Source: Vandiemenella viatica (Eukaryota; Arthropoda; Insecta; Orthoptera; Morabidae). Taken from it: DNA of 64,000 nt. The position numbers and the translations under genes are program-made. Within the stretch, counting starts at the first letter, position 1, and each line of letters opens with the position of its first letter. The stretch covers positions 70,925,832 to 70,989,831 of the forward strand of contig JARYHS010013631.1 in NCBI GenBank assembly GCA_031002005.1, in the 5' to 3' direction. Below, in pieces: positions 1-12,600 of the stretch. Below the pieces are notes generated by a model, which searched no databases, was not told the DNA's origin, and was given only the letters and a program-made list of their open reading frames with translations.

Positions 1-190
1 AAAATAAAGCAGGCTGATAAAATACGAAATGAAAATGCTCTGGAAATAATGGGCTAGTAAAGGAGTTTGTGTAAGAGTCTTGGAGATAGAAGATACAAAG
101 ATGGGATGTGTATGAAGATATTCGGAATAAGTTAATTTATCAGAGGACACAGCTAAAGAATTTTGAAACGAGAAAGTGGTTAGAATACGA
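1..190 (+). pseudogene. LINE C-terminal scrap at the window start
   Basis: KIKQADKIRNENALEIMG in the first frame resembles KISWTDKVRNEEVLRRIG of the same LINE type as 7130-7570. It probably begins before the window. Confidence 0.45.
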
Positions 191-214
191 GAAAAATGTA
201 GCTGAGAATCTTGA

Positions 215-395
215 TTGAACTGGCCTCGCATTTGAGAGGACGCAGAATCGAATACCCGCCCGGACATACAGATTCCGATTTTCCATGGTTTTCATAGATC
301 ACTTCAGGTGAATTTAGAGATGGTTCCTTCAAAAGGCCATGACCGAATTCCTTCCCGTTTGCCCTCAGTTCTTTCCCGCTTCTAATAACCTGAAT
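215..395 (+). repeat. tRNA-derived SINE (with GGTTCCTT-type tail)
   Basis: A box-B-like stretch (gaatcgaataccc near 246-257) is followed by a body found in arthropod SINEs: catggttttcatagatcact, tcaggtga, gatggttcctt and ggccatgaccga. The 5' end is unclear. Confidence 0.55.
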
Positions 396-399
396 AAGT

Positions 400-2230
400 A
401 GAAAGGAGAGAAAGAGGATGGAAAGTTTATGTACTACTTTTGAAAAAAAGACTTGTGCAAAAAAGAGAACAAATAGGAATACGCTCCTTACGTCTTCATA
501 ATGAAATGAATCACTAAATTTATGTCTCTGCTAGAATAGAAAAGTTATAATAAGAAGCTCATAGAAAAAAAATTATTTTCTGATTGCACCACCAAACTTT
601 ATTGTACCGTGATGTCATGAGGGAGGGTGCTGATGATGTACCGGTGGGGTGGACGTTAACAAGGCAGAGGGGTGCAATACAGTAGGGTGTGTAAAGGGGG
701 CATTGTGCATTTACGAGGGACTGACGAGTCTACAGCAGTTTATTCAAATTTTTTGACTATATAAAAACGGTCTAGTTTCGCCGGGACTATAGCTGTCGTT
801 TTTTCCTCAATATAATGCATGTCGATGAAAAAGTGATCCAATAAAAACTTAAGACAGGAAATCATTACCCTAAACTGGAGGAATATGTCACTTATTTCGA
901 TACGCGGAAAAGAAATTACAGCAACTTCATCAGTGTGATTTTCCGCTAATTTCTTCTTCCCATATACGACACAACCCTTCAGTACTGGACTAAAGGATCA
1001 GTTGGAAAATATTATGTTTGCTAAGAAATAAAAGGAGGTTTGGTTATGACTGACACACACACACACAGGATGTACCTCCAGTTCAGACGCCTGTTTATTC
1101 AACTCTGTGTGCTTTTAACCCAGTCTTAAGACTAAAGGCTAGATAATACGAAAGTCCTTTTTCTGTAGGCGTTTCAAATAGTGACAAACTTTGGCGCCAT
1201 CGTAGAAGAATCTGTTCAAACTGTAAAGATCGTGCACCATATCTTATGGTATTTGGTCACTTTCCCTATTTTCCTTATTTGACATCCGCTGACATTTGAT
1301 TATTTTCAGATTTAAATTCCACACTTAAAAGAATCTGCTCAGTTCGTCCACAAAATCGCGACAAGATATCTGAATACAGTTCCGGCGACTGGTACAGCAC
1401 AAACGTTCTATTGTTTTACACATTGGTTCGCGATTTGAAAACGAATCGGAAAGTATAAGCGTCCTGCTGCTGAATCATGCATTAAACAACGAAAGGTTTA
1501 TCCACCCTGGCAATGCGGTCACGTATATGAAGACTAAACTACACGAAGCAGTAGTTACACTGTTATCGATAAGTGCTGATACAATATGATAAGATGTTGA
1601 GAGAGAGAGAGAGAGAGGGGGGGGGGGAGCGTTGTCTGGATGGAGCCAAGTGCTGGCCCAACCCCCACCCTTGGCAATCAATACGGACAGCATGGCTTAG
1701 CCGGCTTCATCTCCCAGCTTCTCTGCTAAATACTGTGTCACAAGGCTCAATGCGACTTAAAACCATATTACAGTGTTTCATTTTTGTCACAATCAAAGGC
1801 AGACTCTGGCCATGAAGTGTAGTACAAAAGGTAACAATAAAAAATATCCAAATAGGAACAGCTATAGTAAATAAACTTGAGACTTGTGTCGTATAGCAGA
1901 CAAAGCATAAATCGTGTCAAAAGCATATCAAGCACTCGAAAAAAAAAAGTCTTCTGTGAAAGGAGAACCCTATTAAAAGACGAAAATTAATCTATTGAAT
2001 TTAGCGCATATTAAAATTTAAGTTTGACATTATAGAGAGCAGAAAGGTGGAGAATTAATTTTGAAGTTGTGTAGGAGAGATGGTTATTCAGCATCTGACG
2101 GATGACAAAGCAGTTTACGGAGAAGGGGGAGGGGGGAGAAAGGGGGAGGAGGCGTTGGGTCTGGTAAATTTCTTCTCCTTGCTACCGATATATTAGTTAC
2201 ACTCTGTCCTTCGTTCTTATCATACACGAC
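400..2230. other. Non-genic stretch, nothing recognised
   Basis: Only simple repeats and a purine-rich tract (gaga/gggga words, about 2118-2153). Open frames are short and unconvincing. It may be intron or upstream DNA of Evi5. Confidence 0.6.
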
Positions 2231-2234
2231 AACC

Positions 2235-2335
2235 ATTTGCCTCTCAGGGGATCGAGAGGTCCGTGGTACAAATCCGGGTCTCTGCTAAGACGTTTATGGG
2301 CACTTAAACAGACGTTTACTTTTGTCAAAGCTTAG
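2235..2335 (+). repeat. Diverged SINE fragment
   Basis: gtggtacaaatccgggtctc and the following gctaagacgtttatggg parallel the B-box-to-tail part of the SINE at 5160. Weak match. Confidence 0.35.
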
Positions 2336-2711
2336 CTTTGTTCATGTAAAATACTCTAGGACAGTATAAATAAAGACGTGAGAAAATGTGAACTCCGGTC
2401 ACAATGTGTGAGATGCGAGTAGAGCTATCAATTGACAGTTCTAGTCTAGCCAATTTGCAATCCCCTTTAATAAAATGCGTTGTCTGAAGACTGCGCGCTC
2501 ACCTCGATAACTATGGGCTGGAGAACGGTGGCGTCACGTGATGCAAAATAACAGCGATCAGAGATATTAGAAATTAAAGTAACATGTCGCTAATGAAAGT
2601 AACACTTAAGAAACCACGAATGCCAAATGTCATTTTTGCCTAGGCTAAATTTCAATTCAATTCAAACTTTCACTAATGTTGCTGCTTGATCAAAGTTTAT
2701 ATACAACGGAC

Positions 2712-2757
2712 AGTAAAATATGAATAAAGCAAAAATTTGCTTTATTCATATTTTACT
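2712..2757. repeat. 46-bp near-perfect palindrome
   Basis: agtaaaatatgaataaagca (with two further bases) and its exact reverse complement are separated by 2 bp. It would extrude as a 22-bp stem. No gene nearby; not obviously a terminator. Confidence 0.9.
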
Positions 2758-3616
2758 AACCACTTTCGTTAGTGGCCTTTGTTTACGTTCGCTGTACCTG
2801 AGTTATTTAGGCCTAAAGTGGACATCAGGCCCTTCGGAGTTGTTCGGTTATTTAATAATCTTAAATCTGTATAATTTCTCCGGCTGTTACATAAACTATG
2901 ACCAAAGATTATATTACGAATGTTTTTCCCAGCCTCAATAAAACACGATGATTTCGAAGCAAACAGAAATTATTCAAATTTTGCAGAATGAAATTTTAGG
3001 ATCAAATACAAGTCAAGTTTGTATTTCAGCAAGTTCGAGTCTACGCCTTTGAAACAATTAAATGATAGCGCTATTGTCCCTGTGTTTAATACGTCTGTTA
3101 ATATATATGAGTTCTTCCAGATCGGAGATTTTATTCACTCTAAGGCTGAAACATAGCTCAAGTTCGTGTTTGGCCTGATCAGGTCAACCTGTCATAACCT
3201 TGACCCTACAAACTGGAACTATTCTAGACCCGTGACAATACGCAGAAAACAGTCACGGGCTTACACTAGTTGTTAATATTATTATTAACGGGTGCGTGGC
3301 GATCATAGTCTAATCTCTAAGGGGTCCGCTGTTTGAAAATGTTCGCAAATGGTGTTCTAGGACGCTCCGTGTTTCTGTAGTTTCTCTTTTCCCTTTGGGA
3401 CTGCCCGGTGAATGTTGTCATGGATTTCGCGGTAAATCGAAACTGTCACTCCGCGGCCGAAGCTTTCAGGGTATATCCCGGAAAATTATGGCATACGTCA
3501 CTTTCTTAACCATTTTTATATTTTCTTCTAACGGTTCGAACTTTACCTTCCTTTTGTTCATGATCTTGTCATTCGCTTTGCTTTTTACACACCTTGAGAA
3601 TATCATCACTGTCACC

Positions 3617-3861
3617 CAGGGGCGGATCCAGGGTTTTGTTTTGGGAGGGGCTTTAGCGGACTTTGGTTTGGGGGGCTTTGGAATTTGGCTTGGGGGGGGG
3701 GGGGCTTGAGTCGGGCAAAAGGTAGTATTTATAGTCTCCTCGGGCCTCAAATCCGTAGAGCTAAGAAAAAAAAGTCTCCAAAATTACAATGTCGGAGATG
3801 GACCTAGATACTTATGGGGGGCTTCGGCCCCCTAGCCCCCCCCCCCCTTGATCAGCCCCTG
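3617..3861. mobile_element. hAT-type MITE with 8-bp target duplication
   Basis: 245 bp with TIRs CAGGGGCGGATCCAGG and, reversed, CAGGGGCTGATCAAGG. It is flanked by the perfect 8-bp direct repeat ctgtcacc (3609-3616 and 3862-3869). TIR and TSD length place it in the hAT superfamily. The inside is rich in G and C runs and has no transposase. Confidence 0.9.
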
Positions 3862-4151
3862 CTGTCACCTGTAGTAGCTTTTCTTCTATTTTCAGTGTTT
3901 TTCATATTTTGATATTAGTTTTTAAGATTTTTGTTTCCTAACCTATGGATTAGCAGCTGCCACATTGACTAGAAGTTACAGTAGTCGGATTCATGCCCGG
4001 CGTGCTTAATTTATTGGAGGAAAATCTTGTTTTGCTATCTGTCTGCTAAATGTACAACTTCATGTGTTCTGTATCATAAGTGTATTTTTTGTTTGCGAAA
4101 TGTGAGGTTTGAGGTGGATATAGGGGTCCATCCAAGCAGTTGCCTAGATTA

Positions 4152-4230
4152 GTATTTCTCAACCTTTTTTTAGTTCGGGGACCAGTAAATTGTTAAAAAT
4201 AATGATGCGGACTTCTAACTTAAATGGGCC
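4152..4230 (+). repeat. Dispersed repeat fragment (TTTCTCAACCTT type)
   Basis: agtatttctcaacctttttt and gggaccagtaaa resemble 14774-14815 (agcatttctcaacctt, ggtccagtaaaa), an end type known from hAT/Tigger-like repeats. The remainder up to about 4810 is unassigned. Confidence 0.4.
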
Positions 4231-5159
4231 TGATTTTTTACCTGTATGTATGTTAAAGGCATCTGGAAAATATTTATTGTACTATTAAAACGTAAAAAAC
4301 CTAAACTCGTGTTTTTAATTCCTACGGAACACAGCCATCAAACTGGAAATTAACTATTACAAGGTAATTACATATTTACCAGACTCTTAATATTCAATAA
4401 ACAAATTAATAATAATGTTATACGCACGATGCTTCACGACAAAAAAGACAAACCTTACACTTTTTACTTTTGTTTACTTCAACACTTTTATGTTACAGAC
4501 CATACCATGCACCGCGGTTCACTATTACTGCAAGACCCCCAGAAAACAGACACTAACCTAATCCTTAAACGAACAGTGCTCTTTTTGACGCGTATTGGAA
4601 ATGAATAGACTATTTATTGTACAAACAATGGTGTCATATGCTGTAAGTACCACATTTTTGCCTGGTCACCGAAATATTCGTGGCAATTTTTTTTTTTTAA
4701 TTGAGCATATGGCTTACAATCGCTTATACAGTAAGAATACGGTACCTAAATTTTTATAAATTTGCCTGTGGACAATCTGTACCATATTTTTGGACCACCT
4801 GTGGTCTAGTGGCGGGTTTTATACTGGTTTAATATATATTGTATTTAAATGCTTTGTTGTTAATATTTTCAGTATAATCGTAACTGCATAAGTTACATAC
4901 AAATATATATATATATATAAAAAAATCTCCTGTGAATTGGACTAGTTGTTCTAGAATTAAATCTGTACCTAAGGACAGCTGCAGGGTATCTCTTAAAGGA
5001 AGACGTGATGTAGCGGACTTTTTAAAGACCATGTTATATTCATCAAATATTCTACGCATATATTCTATTCATATATCACATTTTAGGCAATTTTCATCAA
5101 AGTTCTTCGATAAATGATGAATGCCAACTTTATTTTGTATGATGAAATATACATTGAAA

Positions 5160-5365
5160 TAGCGTCCTTGTGGCTCGGTGATTAAGACATCTGACTGGAG
5201 AACGAAAGGTACCCGGTTCGAATTCCTGTCTCGGCGCAGATTTTCATAAGCCCGTAACCCCACATTCACCTCTGCCACAGCATACTGTGTAATGTGAAGT
5301 ACGCCAGAACGCTTCCATGGTTTGGATTCCACGTTAAACTGTTGGTCCCCTCACGGGCTAACACC
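5160..5365 (+). repeat. tRNA-derived SINE
   Basis: An A-box-like tggctcggtga (5171-5181) and a near-perfect B box ggttcgaattcc (5215-5226) at tRNA spacing, followed by a tail ending aactgttggtcccc. No acceptor-stem pairing or anticodon arm, so it is a SINE and not a tRNA gene. The tail motif recurs alone at 28806-28828. Confidence 0.7.
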
Positions 5366-5534
5366 TCTAGTTGTAACACTGATGTGTATACATCCACAGC
5401 AAATTCAAGCCCAAACAAAGATTTAACGTGGTCCTAGTTGGCCCCTAACAAAAATATATTGAACTCTGGCGGAATAATAAACTATAATAAAAAAAATAAT
5501 TAGTCCACGACCTGGAGTTTGATAAGATCGTCCC

Positions 5535-5745
5535 GAAGGAGGCATGCCAATCCATTGTGTCAAAGGTATAGCGGCTAGTTCGTTTCCTCTGGAACTTACA
5601 GTTTACCGTAGAATCCGAACCACGGAACGTCCTCGTATGATCAAACATAACTCTCATTCCTGTCCTCGCCAGGATTTGAACATAGGACCAGACCCCGAAC
5701 TTTCGAAAGTAAGCGCCTTAACCATTGAGCGAATAATGAACCTAC
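5535..5745 (-). repeat. tRNA-derived SINE, minus strand
   Basis: On the minus strand, gctcaatggttaaggcgctt (A-box region) precedes gttcaaatcctgg (B box, 5669-5681 on the plus strand). Confidence 0.6.
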
Positions 5746-5764
5746 ATATTTAAAATGAACTGAA

Positions 5765-7130
5765 TGTAAATTGGATCAGTAGTTTTGTGGTTATTAGTGC
5801 AATAAAATAAAGACAGAGATGTATTTTGGCTTTCTTCCGTATTTTGCATTGCTATATTTTACCTTATCAGATGAGTGGACTGGTAACTCAGTGACTAATA
5901 TTATTAGTATAGATTATCGTTTATCGTTTATAGTCTTATAGTCGACTTGAATCAAAAGACCTAACTATAACCAGACATTTCTTATTTTTTTAAAAGTAAC
6001 CGGATGCGCGTTTCTCTTAAGCAAAAGCACAACGTCGGAAAGTACTTTAACTGTTAGTTAATGTAAGTTCGCTTTGCTTTCTAAAAAAAAAAAAAAAAAA
6101 GTTGATAGTTAACTGTGATCACGACGAAAAAAATTTGCGTATGAATTCGTAATTTAAACGAGAGAAATATTGCTATTATTGATAACCACTGTGTCGAATA
6201 TATAGTAGGTACCTAAATTCTAGCAAGTTCCTTAAATCGACACACATGGTGTCGATCTTCGATACTTATGGTGTCGATCTTCGATAACATATGGTGCAAC
6301 ATTTAGGAGCCTATAGTTACGTGCATTATATTGTAGGCCTATAGTGAAATCCATCACTTGCTACGTACTTCATGTAATGCCGGCAGATGTTGCAAAAGGG
6401 AAATCTGACGCGTTTTTTAATTTTTATGTAGGGATTTATTTAGTGTGAATTTGCTTCTGAGCCTGCAATATCTCGGGGGGGGGGGGGGGGGGGAGAAGGA
6501 GACTTGCCACCTGGATTGGCACCCATTGGACACCTTCTTAGTCTGGAATTGCTTCTACCTGGGCCAGGCCTCTTCTATCAATTTTCCTATCGATCTTCCT
6601 TGTTCAGTTCTTATTCTTTACTGACCGTGTTGGTATTTTAGAGATATGGAAAGGTTGTCGAGTACAGGCGCATAATGTGTCACTTTAGCGGTCTTCTTTA
6701 ATTTTTTGTGGACTAAGGGAGCAAATATAGAGGTCCATATTTTAATTTTATATGTAGCATTTTCAGTTTACTAGCAACTATTATGAATAGTGGAATAGAA
6801 GTATTCAGGATGCAGAAAATGACTTTAGAATGCGTAGTTATTAAATAGTATAGTCAGATGCTTCGAAAATGAAAATAAATTCTTAACGTGTTGATCAATA
6901 GGCGCGCTTGCCGTTTCTTTTGCTAATAGCTTTACGCTCGTTGACGTCATTAGTGGCGGGAAAGGACAGGTGGAAAGAACGTGAAGGAATTCAGTCATGT
7001 TTTTTTTAAAGGAGCCATGCCGGCATTCGCCTGGAATGGTCTGGGTAAACCATTGTTAACTTATTGCTTGTTACATGATTTTATGCATCTTGTATTATGA
7101 CGTTAGTGACTACCGATATATCTCGAATGG
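5765..7130. other. Non-genic stretch with low-complexity DNA
   Basis: Homopolymer runs, the G-run at 6475-6494, and a short direct repeat (tatggtgtcgatcttcgat near 6248-6290). No gene, RNA or element recognised. Confidence 0.6.
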
Positions 7131-7570
7131 TTTTAAGTATTTTTCATCTCTTCGTATCCTGATCTAATCTTTTCATCCCGAAATATCTGCCATAACATAC
7201 GTCCTAAATTATGAGTTTCATATATTCTAATCCCGGTGTCTCTACAGTTCTTCACTTCCAACTATTCCTTTGATTATCAAAAATTTACCACATGTGAGAT
7301 AAATAATTTAAATACTCTCCTGCATCTTCTTTCTGTGAGACTTTCATACCAGCGTTTTTTCACCCATCATTTTCAGAATATTTTCATTTCTTATTTTACC
7401 TGTACACTGAATTTTCAGCATTCTTCTATAACACATTTTAAATGCTTCAATTTTCATAGCTTTTGGTATTCCTAAAGTCCAAGCTTTACTTCCATAAGGA
7501 TCTGTGTTACATACATACAGTTTTGCAAAGTTCTTTCTGAGTCTAGGCTTAATATAATAAGTTTGTGAAG
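7130..7570 (-). pseudogene. LINE C-terminal relic
   Basis: The minus strand reads PYGSKAWTLGIPKAMKIEAF, then KMCYRRMLKIQCTGKIRNEN. This resembles the (L)YGSETWTL..LEAFEMWCWRRMLKISW block of insect non-LTR retrotransposons. No intact frame. Confidence 0.6.
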
Positions 7571-7574
7571 AGTC

Positions 7575-8802
7575 TTGTTGCTGACAGTGCTCTGGTTTTG
7601 TGGTAGGTCTACTTCGGCAAAAAAGTTGCAGTTTTATGCATTAAATAAAGAGGATCCTACTACATTTTTCTCTCCCAGATGTGATTCTATTTTAGTATTT
7701 AGTGAACTGTTATTGTTTCTACTTGACTTTTGGCGTGCTATGGCTTATATGTAGTTCAGAGTAGATACGATCGCTTTGATCCCATGTGAGAATAGTCTGT
7801 GGGATATGGAACATTACATATAATTATTTAACAATAAACGGTAATAATACCAACTATTGATTATCGATCAGTTATGTAGCATACCAAATGTATAAAAAGC
7901 TATAAGCAAACAGTATCCCATTTTAGTTATTATTCTCGAGTGAAATTGTCAGAGACTTGTTATTAAAAATCATAGGCCATGTCAGGGATTGTTAATAATA
8001 CTGTCCCTTTCCACTTATATATTGTAAACAACTTTGACAACTTTCCCCACTTTATTTTTCAATAAATCTTGTGGAATGACATTGAATATAGTAGATACAG
8101 TGAATTTTATCGTTTTTGGACAACTTACAATGAATTATCTTTGTGGATGTTATATTTGTTCCTAACATTAATGCTACCTATATATGTCAGCATTGAAACT
8201 GACGTGTTCAAAATTTTGTACCATAAAAGACAGCAGAAAATATTGTGTGTTGTGTGCTGGCATATCATGTCCAGATTTCTTCTCGATGTCCTTCTTTTTG
8301 CCTAAATAATTCTCTGGGTATGATTTTGAAACCTCAGTAAGTTCTATGCTAGTGAAGAATTTCCCCAAACAGAGATTCTATAAGATAGCAGAGATTAAAA
8401 ATATACAAAACACAAAAACTTCCTTATTCCTCTATCGGCTATTTTAGCTATTATCATCAAAGGTTGAAGAACTAAGTTAAGAAGTTGCTGAATGCGTTAG
8501 ACTCCAGTTCCGGTTTATATCTATCCATACTTTTCAGTATTTTGTGGACGCCATTCATTAATTTCTATCTGTACCCTGTTCACTCCGAACTGGTGGCTCA
8601 AGGTCATGCTCCCCTAACCCCACTCTTCACCTCACTATCCCCTCCCTTCCCTTCATACATCTTCGAGCTGGTCGCTGTGTCCAGGTATGCGAGTTACAAA
8701 TTTCCCCTTGGCATGTAGGGTAGTGGATTAGAGTTAGAGCAGGCTGGCCTTGAACCGTCTCTGTTAAGTGAACTGCCTATAGTGTGGCTTGTCATGTTGC
8801 AG
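7575..8802. other. Sequence upstream of Evi5 exon 1, no feature recognised
   Basis: Mostly AT-rich. A short C-rich stretch (8600-8650) precedes the exon. No TATA/initiator pair or earlier coding exon could be identified with confidence; the acceptor at 8802 implies an upstream exon further away. Confidence 0.5.
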
Positions 8803-9033
8803 GGTCGAGTCACGCCCTGATGGCCGTTCCCAGGCGCCCCCGCGCGCACCCGAGGAGCCGCAGCAGAGTGACCAGCGTGTCATGAGCTCCGCCATGGTGG
8901 CGCAGCTCGTCGACACCACTAACAACAATACTACTAACAATAACAACAACAACGACAGCAGTTTTCAGCTCGACCCAAGCGACCCATCACCCGGCGACCT
9001 GGCGCTGCTCGCAAAGCTGGAGGAGGCCAACAG
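8803..9033 (+). CDS. Evi5: Evi5 exon 1 (most 5' exon seen), Asn-rich N-terminus
   Basis: The exon is bounded by an AG acceptor (tgttgcag, ending 8802) and a GT donor (cag|gtaggc) at 9033/9034. The open frame before 8803 begins only with TTG inside intron-like sequence, so the exon is probably spliced to something upstream. Two in-frame ATGs lie at 8882 and 8894; the latter has a strong Kozak context (gccATGg). The product has an Ala/Pro-rich start, an Asn/Thr run (TTNNNTTNNNNNN) and ends LAKLEEANR. The exon is GC-rich compared with its surroundings. It ends in phase 2 (AG|G encodes Arg with exon 2). The matching exon of the other copy would lie just beyond 64000. Confidence 0.82.
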
Positions 9034-9576
9034 GTAGGCTACGGAACATCTAGTCATGAGCTAGTATACTGTTGCTATCGAAGCACCTCCACTAATTTCT
9101 GTCCTTGTAGTAATATAAATGTTCAGTCTGTCCCAGATTTATCCTATTTGTTCAGTGTTCCTCCTCACCATGTCGTCCTATCTCCTATTTGTTGGTTTTC
9201 TCGTCAGATGTTTACTAAGTTCCATTCCAAACACATTTTTGTGCATTCTTGAAGCAATCATTTTTGGTACATATGAGTACCATTTGTCGATGAAAAGCAT
9301 CCAAAAATCATTGTCATTTTCGTAGGATATCTGTCACCTGACGCAGACCAATAATGCGATACATCTCGTTGGTCAGATTTGCTTCTGTAAGTGACCTTTC
9401 ATATAACTGGAAACAAGAACTATTCTTTTAAATGTCTCTAGCCTGATAATATTTGGATTATCCTACAGGTTTTGTTTAAAGTGGAGTTGCACACATTGAA
9501 ATGCTTCACTGAGCTTGATGATCGAACAGTAACAGTTTAGATTTTGTATGGTTTCTTGCAATCAATCCAGGGTAAG

Positions 9577-9616
<40 letters not shown>

Positions 9617-12600
9617 TTTTTTTTTATCCATATTGTCCAAGCATGATTTATGAAAATATTTCGAAATTATACATCAAAGGAGAGAGTGATGAGGTGATGT
9701 ACCAAAGAAGTGAGTGAATAGGGTTACAGAACTTTGGTCAGAACTTCGCTTCAATATGGGATCAACATTTTGGACATCAAATACAAGAACTGGTGAGGGC
9801 GCAAAGAAGGGCTGCTAGGTTTACCTCTGCAAATTACTGCAGAACACAATCGTAATTGATATGATAAAGGAACAGGAGACGGTTCATTGGAAGACAGCAG
9901 AAAGGTGAAGAGAATTGTGGGAGTGTATAAGGCGTATATTGGTGATGAGACGTGGATAGATATTGGTGAAAGAATTGAGAGAGATGGATCGAAAGGAAAA
10001 GATGGCTATGACCACAAACTGGCACTCGAGTTCAGGCATAAGGGTGGGGGAAAATTTTCTTTCATAGGTAAGGCGGTCGGGATTGAAATAAATTCTTAAG
10101 AGAAGTGGTGAATAATTTATCAAAAACGCTGAAAGAATTTAACATTAACATTCGCAGAGTCAAAAAGTAAGCGGGTACAAGAAAGAGGAAAATATGTGCG
10201 TAGGGAAATTGCCATCGGAGCATTAAAATCTACAACTGAATTCCGTAAAAGTTATATCAGGTGCAGTTAATTATCTTGTAAAAACTCCTTGGCTGGTCGG
10301 CGAGTTACCAAAGAAATTCTTTGTTTTATCCTATATAGCGTCCTAGTATCACTTTCCTATGCCATCTAAACTTTTTTACTCTCTGAAGAGTTTTCGCAAA
10401 AAAATTATATAATACGCAATGAGTGAAAATAACGTTCTTATTTCAAAGTTGGCACAGCTTAACTTCTTTCGTAGGGAATATAATGTTATGCGTACTTAAT
10501 GATTTAGTTTCTCACCTATCTGCTTGCCAAGGATTTTTGTACTGGTTTTCAAGATTGATATTTTTATAATTTGTATATAAATCTTACTGCGCGTAATTTT
10601 TCGTTTTAATCGTAATTAATGTATTTTGTCAAAATTCAATTTAAAAAATGAGACTTAAACCTGTACGCTGCTTCGCTGAGTACTTTATTTGCATTTCATT
10701 CTGGATTGCCATTTTGTGGTTTCTTTTTTACATTCAGGTTAGTGCGATCTGCAAATAAAATGTTGTTAAGATGAAACCCTCCATGGATGAAACACTTACC
10801 AATGTCTCTGGATCAGAGAAGTTAATTCTTTGTAACAGAAACGGTTATGAGGAACACTGTACGGAATCTAGATTTTTTTCGGTATTCAGTATTAATTTTG
10901 TATCTTGGTCATCCAAACAGAACGCAAAAATTTTAAACGCAACGCTGCTTCCGTATTCTTCGTTATCGGTAGTTGGCTTAGAGCAGAGTTTGTGTAATTA
11001 CGTTACTTTCTGGAGGAATTATTACTGTAGTCGTTTGCACGTTTCGTCTCTTCGTTTCATTTTCCACCAACACACCACCAGAGATCGTAAAGTTTACTAC
11101 GTCAGATCTGGGTTAACAGAAATATGCAGTATACAACCAAATTAAATAGGAGTAGTCCATTCGTCGACAGTCGTATACAAAGTTAAATACATTGTCGAAA
11201 TGAGGGTTGTTAAATTTTATTATTGCGTGAGGGCCACGGTTCTACTACAATAAAGTCCATAGCTAAGCTTACTGTGCTACTTGTGAATTTAAAGCTGTTT
11301 CTAAATATTTTTTTCTTTTGAAGAAAGGTTGAAAATTGCTACTATACTGATGGGATCTATGGAAAATGATTTGCAGTGAACGATACCGCTGGAACTGTGT
11401 ACCAATAGTTACATAATTATTGTCCGTTGGTTAAAGGCACATGTCGCTTATGTCGTACCGTGCATCTTGTTTACTGTTGTACCATGGAAGATCAGTTGTA
11501 ATTCTAATTAAATATAATTGTGATGGAGTGCATGCCAAGGTGACTATTAGGTCTTTCGCGTGTTTTCTTCTTAAAACGTTCGAGTGCAACTGCATCAACC
11601 GACTACTTTGACTGTTTCCGAATTTTAAATTTCAATAATTTCAGAGTTATCTGTAAATTATTCATCACTTTCTCTAGGTTATTTATTCCAGTTCCTGACT
11701 ACCTGTCCTATAAAAGAGTTTCTTCCTACTTTTTTATGTCTGAAATTGAGTGCCAGGCTGTGGTCAGTCACTTTTGCACTTCCATGCACAACTCCACCAA
11801 TATACCCTCCCTGTACTCTCCTCACCCTTCTACTGTATCTCAACGAATCCCAGTCCAGCTCCTTTCTCACATCAGTTGTTGATTGTGTTCTGCGGTAATT
11901 TCCACAGATAAATCTAGCTGTCCTCCTTTGCACGGTCTCCAACTCATGTATTTGATACCCAAACTGTGTCCCGTAGGGTACGTCTATTAATTATGTGTAG
12001 GTGTTTCTCCGAAATGTGGACTCTCCCTATGATGAGGTGAGATCTTTTAGCTCTCTGTTCTTAAGGGCAGTTAAACCCCCTAACGTTGGGATATGCTGTT
12101 TTTTTTTTATCCCTGCTGTTCTTCAAGGAATTATAAAGACGGCATGAGATTTCTGTTGGACTCCCCCCCCCCCCCCCCCATTTCACCTCACGTAATTAAT
12201 TGATACCTCCTAACTACTCCACCAATGGTCTGACAAAAGTTTTGAGTAACCAAATTCTTTCACTTCTGATATATCACTCTCGCCAATAACTGTAGGATTT
12301 TGAAATCTCTTCATACAAACTGACGATTTGAGATTATTATCAAGTATTAAGCCTAGATATTTACACTTTAGGTCTTCAATTATCAGTTCTTTTCCAACTC
12401 GATAAACATAAACAACCTTCAGTTTTTTTTATCTGTTTATCTGGTAAGCTAACACTTCATTCTATGCTGACCTATCCAGGTAGATATCCTGCCAGGTCAC
12501 ACTGTAGCAGTTGAGTCTGCTCTTTTTGATCAAGTATATAAAACTGTCATCTAAAAACAACTTCTGACTGTAAAACAACACAATCATTAATTAGAATAGT

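Noticed and set aside
5160..5240. tRNA genes at the B-box sequences (5160, 5670, 13173, 34465)
   Set aside because: No acceptor-stem pairing or proper anticodon arm is visible, and SINE bodies follow.
8789..9037. Open frame starting at 8789 as the Evi5 start
   Set aside because: The first codon is TTG and the first bases lie before a good AG acceptor (8802), so this is intron sequence read through. The ATGs at 8882 or 8894, or an upstream exon, are better.
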